Source of the DNA: Sycobia sp. Sy_11 | Taxonomy: Eukaryota > Arthropoda > Insecta > Hymenoptera > Epichrysomallidae | Direction: 5' to 3' | Assembly (NCBI GenBank): GCA_018907035.1 | Contig: JACCIC010000037.1 | Coordinates: 62,001-126,000 of the forward strand | DNA length: 64,000 bases | Shown: positions 25,317 through 34,853 of the stretch, piece by piece | Numbering within the stretch: the first letter of the stretch is position 1 | Layout of the letters: every line of letters starts with the position of its first letter | Notes under the pieces: generated by a model | The model's input: only the letters and a program-made list of their open reading frames with translations | Told to the model about the DNA's origin: nothing | The model's database searches: none | Translations under genes and position numbers: made by a program

Positions 25317-25877
25317 TGGACAATTATAAAAATCTTATATATCAATTTTAGATCTCTTATAGTTATACATTATGAAATTAATTTATCGACTCAATGAATA
25401 GTATATGTATTTATATATAATATATACTTATATTATAACAATTTATAGAACGTTTTGGTTTTAAAACGTGATTTTCCACATCCAGATAATATTTTCTTAA
25501 ATTGAATCATAATACGTATACGAAATCGGAAAAGAATTAATTTTTGTATTTATATCACAGAAAAAAATGGTTCTGGTATCAAGTCAATATTTCTGTGTAA
25601 TTAAAAAAATTAAGTTAAAAAATTTTTAAAATTATAACATGTATATACAACTCAAGATTATTATATTGTGAAATTTTGAAACCAATGTCTTGATATAAGG
25701 AATTGAGTTGTTTCTTAATTTTTTTTATTGTTTCTTGCAATATAAAAATGTTAGATATAATTAGTAAATATTGATTAAATGATAATTAATAAAATTCTCT
25801 GCGTCCCAATATTAAATAAATATATTCTTATATTTAGATATAAGTGATATTTTATATTTATTAATTAATAAATATTT

Positions 25878-26210
25878 TTTATTGGTCTTACAGTCCAATC
25901 AATTCAATCTAAAAATAAAATAAAAATAAAAATAAAAAATAAATATAAAAAATAAAAAACAAAAAAATAAAAAATAAATAAAAATAAAATAAAAATTAAA
26001 AATAAAAATTAAATTAAAAATTAAATTAAAACTATAATGACAGTCAGACTGTCCTTGTTTACATTCACCCCCGTAGACTAATCTGAAAATAAAATATCAG
26101 CTGAAAAAATTCTTTGTTAATAAAGTGCAGTCTGATTGTCCCCAACACCCTTACCTAATTGAAGACTTGTCGAACGTTTCGAGCTCGCTACGGCTCCGCA
26201 TCAGGGACTA
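25878..26210 (-). repeat. Hammerhead-associated dispersed repeat, single-ended copy C
   Basis: The plus strand shows TATTGGTCTTACAG, then CAGTCAGACTGTCC and CACCCCCGTAGACTAATCTG, then the motif in reverse orientation. The reverse complement of 26040-26140 aligns well with 1085-1205 of copy A, including TCCTTTATTAACAAA-like sequence. No second inverted end is seen. Confidence 0.65.
26163..26210 (-). other. Hammerhead-ribozyme-core-like motif, copy C (best GAAAC box)
   Basis: Minus strand: TAGTCCCTGATGCGGAGCC, then GTAGCGAGCTCGAAACG. CTGATG plus GAGC...GCTC (helix II) plus GAAAC follows the hammerhead order. The base after CUGAUG is C where A is expected, so this copy may be inactive. Confidence 0.5.
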
Positions 26211-27962
26211 ATCTAAACCTTATATTCTAATCTATATATACCCATCGCCACCACCAAATTTAGTAAATTAAATATAAATTCCCTCTCTACACATATTGTC
26301 CAAAACCAATCAATTTAATAAGGAATGATAAACACTGTCCAATCTACCAGACTCTAACATTAAATTCACATTATTTCGATTTCTGGAAATGTGAATACTT
26401 TCAAGACTCTCCTGTTTATACTTATTATTAATACCATGTTCCAAAATATCCACATCAAATTACATAATTTTATATTAAGAATAGTCTAGAGTGCCATTAT
26501 GTTCCATATAATTAGTATTTTTATATTCTTTACCCGATAGAATAAAGTACGGTTCTGTCAAATTATAGATTACCATTCCAGTTTTAGATTAAAAATACTG
26601 ATTTATAAGATAAAATTGTAAAAAAAAAAATAATACAATAAAAATGTAATTGTAAAGAAAAAAGTGCACGGCAATCCTGACAAATTCAAATTTATTTAGA
26701 TAATACGCAAAACTATAAAAATTTAATATTTTTATTTACTACTTTCATATTATAGCATTGCAATAACAAAACTAATATTTTATACATAAAGTCAATAAAA
26801 TGAAAATATTGAATTTCTTTATATCTAAAAATTATACGTGTAAAGAATGTTAACTTGGTTTTCTATAAAATGACGAAGAAAAATTCCTTAGATTACATTG
26901 CTGGTACTAAAAAATAATTCCAAATTTAAGTGTAGAAAAAAGCAGTTATAATGGCTGATTTATTGCGCAAGAATAGATTAAAAGTAGAATTTCACAGGAA
27001 TGCTAAAAAATTAGAAACAAATCAAAGAATGACCAACAAAAGCTGAAAAAATACTTTCAAAACTTTCAGAACAGAATCGAAAATTAGCGTTATACATCAC
27101 CTCGGAGGCATCTAATAATTTTGAGTAGGCTGAAATCTAGTCATTACGAACTAAAAATAATAGAACGATTATGGTTATAAAATAGACAAATCTTAGAATG
27201 AAAAATTTCAACATTGTTATAGTAAAATTAAGAAAAAGGTATAAACTAGGTCCTTTTATTTCTGTCTAGTAAATAATAATTTTATTTCAAATGCAAGTTT
27301 TAATTACTGTACTGCAAGAAATTAATATTTATAGAATAATAATTTATTATGTTATTTGTTTAATAAAAAATAATTTAATAGAATACATAAACTAACAGCT
27401 TGAAAGAATCATAACATAATAAAGTCTATTGTGTATTGCATTTTGTCATCCTAAAAATTAAGTATAATAATTAATTTTACAATTGTTGACCTTAAACAGA
27501 CAATTTTGTATATCTAAATTTTGGAAAAAAAAAATTAATTTGAAAATATTATTCGCTGTTATCCTTATACTTATTTCAATATTCATAATTAAGAGATCCC
27601 ATTCTATTCATGAATGAAATAATTAATATCATTTAATTGTTTATCATTTTTTTTGTAACATTCCATAAACCAAAGTTACGTATAAAATTGTGTAAATCAT
27701 TGGTAAACAAGTTTTGATATAAACTCAATATGAAGTTACTATATATATATATATATATATATTAATCGTTTGCGACCACCACGGCCCTTGACATTTTTGA
27801 GTAAGTAATTTGGTTAGAAATTAGGAGTATGGAGATTATATATGTTAATGTGTGTGTAGATACGCATACATATATGAGTATTTCAAGCAAACGCTGGATG
27901 TCGAGCTGATGTTTCTTTATTACTGCTCGTCTCCTAGTATCCTTATCTTCTACACTTAAATA

Positions 27963-28017
<55 letters not shown>

Positions 28018-28129
28018 CATAAATTAATAAATATTTCCACCTGTGTTACAGTCCAATATAAATTAAAATGAATATATAATAATATCAATACATATCCATA
28101 TCAAAATTAATACACATATATATGCATAT

Positions 28130-28170
<41 letters not shown>

Positions 28171-28187
28171 GTGCGTTTGGATGTGTG

Positions 28188-28246
<59 letters not shown>

Positions 28247-28253
<7 letters not shown>

Positions 28254-28262
28254 CTTCTTGTG
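28247..28262 (+). repeat. Left target-site duplication of the nested LINE
   Basis: AATAAACTTCTTGTG precedes the element. The same string occurs after the poly(A) tail, ending at 31203, and its inverse (CACAAGAAGTTTATT) is present once and uninterrupted in the left arm at about 17272-17286. Confidence 0.88.
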
Positions 28263-28324
28263 GCTCTCCTATCACACCAGTAGGCAACCTGGCTGGTGTG
28301 ACAGAAAATGTTACAGGTAGCAGT

Positions 28325-29515
28325 ATGAATGAAAGTGCGAATGTTTATAAATCGCCGGCAACTTGGGAAGCTGCTGAGTGTAAATTGCAGGAGCAATTTT
28401 ACACAATAAGCAGAGTCCTAAGTAAAATGATGGAAAGGACTTGCATACAAAAAAATGTAAGTCAAATAATAAAAAACGGTTTGAGTGAGATCAATGAAGC
28501 AGTGGAAATCGGACAGTATGAACTGAAGCGAATGAGACTGCTCCGACAAAAACAGAAAGATAAAGGACGGAGTGAATGTGAGGAGGTAACTCCTCAGAAA
28601 CGGAAAAGAGACCGTCAGACCCCTACTCCGGAGCAGGCGGCCGCTCAACAGCGGACGATCGAGACCGAAACATGGGCGAAGGTGGTCTCAAAACATAAAA
28701 AACCGAAAGCGACCGAGACGGACAACAAACCGACAAAAGAGCAGACAAAAGCGAGACTCCAAGGTCGCGGGTCTGATCGCCCTAACCTCAAAGGCAGGGG
28801 AGGAGCGATCATGATCAAGCCGGCTGAGGGACAGACGTAAGTCGACGTGGTACGTACAATACGGCAAAAGGTGGACCCTGACAAGTGTAATACTCAAGTC
28901 AGAACAATAAGAATGACAAAAGACGGTGCGGTACTTTTACAGCTCTCCAGACAGAACAACGAGACGGACTTCCGACAGGTTCTTCATGACGCTGTCGGAG
29001 AGACTGGACGCGTAAAAGATTTGACCTCCAGGGTGACACTGGAATTCCTAGACTTGGACTCTGTCACGACCAACGAGGACATCGCGAACGCGTTAAATCG
29101 GGAAACGGGACGGACTGCAGACCGTCGGCCCCATGTTTTCGACGTTAACAGTCGAGGACAGAGAATGGCGGTCTGCGATTTTGACGTAAAAGAGGCTACC
29201 GACCTCTTAAGGAAAGGATGTATTAAAATCGGGTGGGTTGTATCAAGAATAAGAGCAAGGGTACGCGTCTCGCGATGCTATAGATGCCTCGGGTTCGGTC
29301 ATGTACGGAAAGACTGTAAAGGACTGGACAGACGAAGCTGCTGCTGGCGATGCGGCCTCGAGGGTCATTCCCACAAGGACTGCAAGAGTCGTGGGGAGTG
29401 TTTCCTGTGCACTGACGATAATATCCGAGACAGGGGACACTTACCCGGCTCGTCCTCGTGTGTCGCGTTCAGGATAGCACTAACAGAACAGAAGACAAAG
29501 ACAGTCACACAATGA
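28325..29515 (+). pseudogene. LINE ORF1 (gag-like) with three CCHC knuckles and one in-frame stop
   Basis: ORF1 proteins of R1-clade LINEs bind element RNA and form ribonucleoprotein particles. The frame starts at ATG 28325 (MNESANVYKSPATWEAAECK) and runs about 396 codons to TGA at 29513-29515. It is interrupted once by TAA at 28838-28840, between EGQT and VDVVRTIRQ, and the frame is unchanged after it, so a single substitution would explain it. Near the C-terminus are knuckles CYRCLGFGHVRKDC and CWRCGLEGHSHKDC, and a third starting CFLC and ending in C. The N-terminal part is rich in Lys, Arg and Gln. The TGA overlaps the ORF2 ATG. Confidence 0.9.
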
Positions 29516-30600
29516 CGACGACGATACTCCAATGCAATATGAACGGGAGTAGCGTGGCAGTCGCACTGCTCCCGCAGATTGCGGCGGAACTGAACATCGA
29601 CGTGCTGATTATCAGTGAGCAATACAAAGACAGACGATTACCGACTTGGCTCACAAGCAGCTCGGGCAAGTCCGCAGTTTGGTTACGTGGAAAGGTTGCG
29701 TCGAATATCGTACGCAACGGGACTGAGGAGGACTGTGTCTGGGTGACGGTCGCTGACATAACCTATGTCAGTGTTTACCTGAGCCCAAACAGCAGTGCCT
29801 CCGAGTACGCGGCTAAACTTGGAAAAATCGAGGACGCGTTGCGGGAAATCCCTGGTAACGTGATCGTGGCGGGCGACTTTAACGCGCGGGCGATCGAGTG
29901 GGGAATGCCCTTAACCAACAGACGGGGAAGACTGCTGCTGGAGATGGCCGTAAGGCTGGACCTGGCAGTAGTTAACGAAGGAACGATACCGACGTACGGA
30001 CGACCGGGGTATGGTAACTCCATACCAGACGTGACTCTGACCTCGGACAGAATTCGAACTAGAATAAGGGCGTGGCGGGTGATCCAGGACTATAAGGCCA
30101 GTGATCACCAGTACATTGCCTTCAAACTGACAGACGCGACGAGACAGACGAGGAGACGGGGCACAAGATCTACGGGGTGGAACCCCAAACGCCTAGACAT
30201 AGACGAACTCGAAAGGTATCTGCAAAATGCAGAACCTCCCTTACGAGAGGTGCCTCAAGAGTTGACGAACCGGGACAGGGTGGAGGCATTAGCGGCGGCA
30301 ACGACTAGCTTTCTCCAGCGCCTATGCGATGCCACCATGCCTCAGAAACGGAAAGTACTAAACAGACGACAAACATACTGGTGGACAGCCGAGATCGCGG
30401 ATCTCAGAAGCAATTGTTTGAAGCTGAGACGGAAAGCTCAACGAGCCCGAAGTCGAGGCGTAGTGGGACTATAGTCTACGGAGTATAGTCGCGCCAGACA
30501 GCGACTGAGATACGCGATCAATGACAGTAAGAAACGGTGTTGGACAAAACTAATCGACGAGGTAGACTCGGATCCCTGGGGCAACGGTTATAAAATTGTA
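29512..30600 (+). pseudogene. LINE ORF2 N-terminus: APE-type endonuclease
   Basis: The endonuclease nicks target DNA to prime reverse transcription. ORF2 begins at ATG 29512 (MTTTILQCNMNGSSVAV), four bases before the end of ORF1. Conserved pieces are LQCNMNGS (Asn motif), DVLIISEQY (catalytic Glu), VIVAGDFNARAIEWG (Asp and Asn), NSIPDVTLTSD (Asp) and DYKASDHQYIAF (final Asp-His). All expected catalytic residues appear intact. TAG at 30472-30474 breaks the frame after GVVGL. The same frame then continues with STEYSRARQRLRYAINDSKK and EVDSDPWGNGYKIVT, the usual linker before RT, and stops at the deletion join near 30600. Confidence 0.9.
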
Positions 30601-30610
30601 ACATGCGTCC

Positions 30611-30889
30611 GGACACGGATACTTCCGTAAGTACCTCTGCAAGATGAAGAGGGTCGCCTCTTCAGAATGCAAGTACTGCGGATGGGCTTGGGACGATGCG
30701 GAGCACACATTTTTTGTGTGCGAACATTGGACTGAGCCACGACTAAAGTTACAGACGAGGACAGGAGTGATCACGCCAGAAAACGTGACGAAAATTATGA
30801 TGACGGACGCGGACAGCTGGCGGTTGATCGCAAAATACGTTATGAATGTGCTTCAGAACAAAAGAGCAGATGGATGTTTGGACGATTGA
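30611..30889 (+). pseudogene. LINE ORF2 C-terminus with CCHC knuckle
   Basis: Encodes GHGYFRKYLCKMKRVASSEC, then KYCGWAWDDAEHTFFVCEHW with Cys-x2-Cys and His-x4-Cys, then TRTGVITPENVTKIMMTDAD and a stop at 30887-30889. It is in a different frame from the upstream endonuclease part. It closely resembles the fragment at 14728-14950 on the minus strand. Everything between the linker and this tail, including all RT motifs, is absent. Confidence 0.9.
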
Positions 30890-31445
30890 AAGTCTATGAA
30901 GAGTGAATGTAATATCGAGTATGCATGAGAATCTGGAATGAAAGATATGAACGTGAAATGACCACGCAAGGACTGCCACCCAGGCTGAAGTAATGTGTAT
31001 AACAGTTCCGGGCTGGTGTCGGTACAACACGGAGATATGTGTTTAGTGCGTAGTGACATGGTTTTTCTGTCGAGTCGCACATACTCCGGTGGTCGTTTTT
31101 CAGGACCATTCTTGCTGAACGACCATCGGAGATGCATAAACAGCATTCACAGACTCCGAAAAAAAAAAAAAAAAAAAAAATAAAAAAAAATAAACTTCTT
31201 GTGACAAATGATCAACTACTCCGCTACTTATTTCATAAGAATATTATAAAATATAAATTTTGTATGGATCATTTATAATTTACATATTTAACTTGGGCTA
31301 CTACGGCCCTGATTAATACTAGAACAATCGATAAAACAGAACAGGATTTTTCGTACACTTCGAGTTCCGTAAACTTCCACATTATATTAAAAATCAGGCG
31401 CTTCAATCGATTTTAACTTCCGTCAGAGGTATGGAGCACTGTTAA

Positions 31446-31800
31446 GGTGAACAAAAACAAGCTCGCAAAAAACCTCATCTACATTGCTTGATTTCCATTA
31501 AAATCTATTTTTCTTAAAATTTATCGCATTTATAAAAAAAATACAAATAAAAAAATTTTATTATAATGTGCTTTACAGTGTTCTTGGATACATTAAAACA
31601 AATGTAATATTTTTGAAAATAAACGCAAAAAACCACGATTTTATGGGATTTTCATGATTTTAACCATAAAATTCTTGACGCCAATTTTCCATATGATTAA
31701 CATTCGTAATGAGCGGCTCAAAATACATAAGTATGATTTGGTTAAGAATTTTTATCCGTTTATTGTTTTCGGAAGTACACTCCAAGTTTTAATTAAAATA
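31446..31800 (+). repeat. Right part of the dispersed repeat interrupted by the giant inverted repeat
   Basis: GCCAATTTTCCATATGATTA, CATTCGTAATGAGCGGCTC and GTTTATTGTTTTCGGAAGT match 50340-50480 in order. This is the continuation of the repeat whose left part ends at 17028. Confidence 0.75.
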
Positions 31801-33428
31801 ATTCTTTAATTACAGAGACTAATTTTATTGATTTTATATAATAAAGATCAAATTTTCAGAATGAAAGAATATTGGCTATAAAACTTTAGAGATCATTTTG
31901 GAGGTATAATAAGGAGTTATCCAACTTATACAAGACCAAATTCGTTACGCAAATAACTAAGCCTCTAGTAAGACAAAATGTCCTTCCTCCCTTTTTTTAA
32001 GTTGAAACGTAACAGTTTTATGCATCCATATATGCTATATCATTTTTTCTGCATATTTCATTCAAAAAAACGAAAAATTTCAGCTTATCTTATAGTCAAA
32101 GAATCTCAAAGTTTATACATTTTCAAACAAATTAAAAAAAATTTCACCAACGTAATCTATAATTTCGATACAGAAATTTGAGTATCAAACTCAATAAAAG
32201 ATTAAAAATACTACGGAACCTGGAGTAATCAAGAGATCAAAGATGTGACGTCTTCTATTTAGAAATGCTTCTTGTCTACCATATCCCATATCTTACCAAT
32301 TAACTTTATCAACTCATACTATAGGAAATAGAAGTTAAACAAAAGTTTTATCTTCCCGATCACTATATCAATGATGCTAAATATATGGATTTCGTTAATG
32401 CTCATATCGGTATGTTTGCAATCCTTAGTGACAGTGCATATAACATGTGATAAACAAGGTGACGAATTTAGTCTAACGCGTGATTTGTCGGACATAATTT
32501 CTTTCTTATATATTATATTGACAATTTATATATTATATTGACGATTTCAAGCCAATCGTTATAGTCCGTGGAATGTGTTGGGTCTTCTAACAGTTTCGTC
32601 AAACAAAGAAATTTTTCGAACTCATAATCAATTGATTTGCAGAAGTGCATAGTAGGAACTCAAGCGCTGAGCGAATATGGGATCGAGTTGAGTAATATCC
32701 TTACCCAACTACGGCTCAATATCGCATTAATGTACCAACGATACGATGCTTACTGCGTTCGATTTTCCACAGGAATATGTGCATCGTAATTTATTTAGGC
32801 ACGCATGGATTTAGATTTTGGATACACTCCGATGTGCGCATTTCAATACCGCGATGGCATTCAACGTATGGTTACGTACTTGGATGGTGTCAATACCATC
32901 CAACTTTTAAAAGTTTACCCAGGGCTTACATAATGTAATATATAGAATTAGATCTAGTATCAGTTCGTTGTTTGTAAATAAAGATGATATATTATAAGCG
33001 TAATCATTTAACACTTGCAACCCACTCTATTTCCCATAATTTTGAGAAGATTAACGGTTGAGAGACTCTGCAGCTTTACATTCGTAGAGGTAAATTGCAG
33101 CCGTTCAGTGCCTGCTCAAAAAGTCCTCTCTCTCTCTCTCTCTCTCTCTATTTTGTACCAAATCTTAGTATTCCATGGATAAAAATTTCATCTGGATTTG
33201 ATTTGAAGGCATATGAAGGGACTTTCGTACATACACGATAAACAAGAAAAAGCTTTATATTAGCTCCAGTTTCTAGAGTTAATCTTACTTACTGTGACAG
33301 AATCTTAGTTATCTATCTGCTTGAAGATATTTTTTTCTTAATATATTTGAGATATGGTTTATCTTTTCGACACGGACGCAGAGAGTTTATATTTTCGGAA
33401 ATTCCTTTGTGAGATTATTTTTCCTACA
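31801..33428. other. Spacer, partly complex, nothing assigned
   Basis: Sequence at 32600-33120 is less AT-biased and could be an old LTR (an AATAAAG lies near 32980), but no partner LTR or protein is seen. A short (CT)n tract is at about 33126-33149. Confidence 0.5.
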
Positions 33429-33430
33429 TA

Positions 33431-34723
33431 GACGAGGGTGGATTAATAAGTTTCCGGCCTGACCAAGAAAAACAACGTTTTTCAGAATTTTTTTTATTTC
33501 TCAACATAATCTCCTCCAAGGCTGATATATTTCTCATAGCGGTGTCCTAGTCTAGTAATGCCATCTCTATAGACTGATTCGTCAAGCTTCTCAAAATACC
33601 CATTTACAGCTTCGATTACTTCTTCATTGTCATTTCTTACCGCCAAGCCATGTCTTGAGGTTAAGAAACAGATAATAGTCACTCGGGGCTAGGTCTGAAG
33701 AGTAGGGAGGGTGCGGCATCAATTCAAACTTCAGATCTTTGATTTTAGTCATCCCAACGACTGATGTGTGCGCTGGTGCTTTATCGTAATGAAACAAGAT
33801 TGTTTTCTTCGCCAGATGAGGTCGTTTAATTTTTACTTCGTGGCTCAAACGTTGCAATAAGTCTGCGTAGTATTGGCCAGTGATAGTTTTAGCCTTTTCA
33901 AGGTAATCAATATATATATAATACCTTTTGCATCTCAAAAAACAGTAGCCATAACCTTGTTCGCCGAAAAAATTGTTTTTGCCTTCTTTGGAGTTGGTTC
34001 CCCTGGTCCAATCCACTGTTTAGACTGTTGTTTGGTTTCAGGAGTGTAGTGGTGGACCCAAGATTCGTGAACGGTTACGAATCGAGGCAAAAATTCGCTT
34101 GGATTACGCTTATACAACGCCAAATTGGCGGTAGAAATATTCTTTCGAATCAATTATTGGTCTATTACTGTTAGCAAACGCGGCACCCATCTTGCACAGA
34201 GCTTTTCCATATATAAATGTTGGTGCAAAATATTTTGTACACGTTCATATGACATCTTACAGGCCTCAGCTATCTTCAAAGTTTTTTTAATCTGCGGTCT
34301 TTCAGCACTATTTGATAGATTTTTTCGATCATATCTGGAGATGTGACCTCAATTGGGCGTCTTGAGCGAGGCTCATCAGAGGTGCTCACACGACCCTTTT
34401 TAAACTCGGAAACCCACTGCTTAACGATTGAATATGATGGGGAGGATATCCCCAGTGTTGAGTCCATCTCTTCTTTAATTTCCTTCGGCGTTAATCCCTT
34501 CAAATAAAAGTATCTGATGACAGCACGATTTTCCAGCTTTTCCATTTTCACGAAAAACACAGAGGCGTCTTGTTCAGCGTACACTCAAACCTAAACTAAC
34601 ATGGCGATCGGACTGAAACTATAGCTACAAGCTATCTTAGGACGGAACTATAGAACGCCACCTCAAGATAGACCTAGTGGCGCCATCTCTTGGTAAGACC
34701 GGAAACTTATCAAGCCACCCTCG
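33431..34723 (-). mobile_element. mariner element 1, nearly full length, dead
   Basis: Inverted ends are CGAGGGTGGATTAATAAGTT (33433) and, read inward from 34723, CGAGGGTGGCTTGATAAGTT, with TCCGGYCT following. TA lies at 33429-33430 and 34724-34725; two extra bases (GA) sit at the left edge. Length is 1.29 kb, usual for mariner. Confidence 0.92.
33494..34545 (-). pseudogene. mariner transposase pseudogene
   Basis: Mariner transposases cut and paste DNA at TA sites. ATG at 34545 begins MEKLENRAVIRYFYLKGLTP. The N-terminal helix-turn-helix region reads SIVKQWVSEFKKGRVSTSDE. In the catalytic domain VTVHESWVHHYTPETK corresponds to the first D motif with His in place of Asp. LFHYDKAPAHTS (second Asp) and YSSDLAPSDYYLF (third Asp) are kept. 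At least three frameshifts (near 34285, 33950 and 33645) and an in-frame TAA near 34150 break it. The end reads RYEKYISLGGDYVEK and a stop at 33494. Total span of about 350 codons is normal. Confidence 0.93.
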
Positions 34724-34853
34724 TACTATATGGCATTTTATGTTTAGGGATCATATACAATAGCCTACTTGTTGTCGTTGCACTTTCAATCCACCTACAT
34801 CATGTTGCAATGTAAAATAAATATATTAAATATTATTAATTATGCTATATATA

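Larger units (their letters stand above)
25216..26459. other. Segment present only in the right arm of the inverted repeat
   Basis: Replaces about 140 bases of the left arm (19058-19195). It contains a tRNA-like sequence at its inner edge (25237-25316, minus), AT-rich filler with a degenerate (AAAAT)n run near 25910-26030, and a copy of the hammerhead-associated repeat at 25878-26210. Confidence 0.7.
28263..31191 (+). mobile_element. RT-deleted R1-clade non-LTR retrotransposon inserted in the right arm
   Basis: A 2.9-kb insertion with a 12-15-bp target-site duplication and a 3' poly(A) tail (31159-31190), both signs of target-primed reverse transcription. Order: short 5' UTR, ORF1 (28325-29515), ORF2 endonuclease (29512 to about 30600), an abrupt join at about 30600-30610, ORF2 C-terminal knuckle (30611-30889), 3' UTR, tail. 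The reverse transcriptase is missing, so it must have been mobilised in trans or lost the RT after or during insertion. Base composition is much more GC-rich than the flanks, consistent with recent arrival. Its 3' UTR matches that of the fragment at 14.4 kb. Confidence 0.92.
24198..31441 (-). repeat. Right arm of the giant inverted repeat (with insertions)
   Basis: Inverse of 17033-20152, expanded from 3.1 kb to 7.2 kb by the LINE at 28263-31191, the 1.24-kb segment at 25216-26459, about 60 extra bases near 24710-24765, and longer (TA)n(TAA)n at 28193-28253. A counterpart of the short open frame is at 27762-27966 on the minus strand. Confidence 0.85.
17029..31445. mobile_element. Giant foldback-like structure: inverted repeat arms flanked by TTAA
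   Basis: TTAA at 17029-17032 and at 31442-31445 bracket 14409 bases. The ends are inverted copies, AGTGCTCCATACCTCTGACG on the left and its reverse complement on the right. By eye the left arm (17033 to about 20152) matches the right arm in reverse order as follows: 17033-17283 with 31192-31441, 17345-19045 with 26470-28191, and 19195-20152 with 24198-25216. Differences are few apart from microsatellite length, a LINE insertion in the right arm (28263-31191) and a 0.14-kb versus 1.24-kb replacement (19058-19195 versus 25216-26459). The loop, about 20153-24197, has no recognisable transposase. TTAA duplication is typical of piggyBac-type transposition, but no piggyBac protein is visible, so the class is unassigned. 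Confidence 0.82.

Noticed and set aside
28418..30108. Several antisense open frames over the LINE ORFs
   Set aside because: They are shadows of ORF1 and ORF2, which have clear domain motifs on the + strand.
17033..31441. Inverted repeat as a pure assembly mirror artefact
   Set aside because: Not excluded, but the LINE and the 1.24-kb difference in one arm, together with TTAA at both ends, fit a real structure better.
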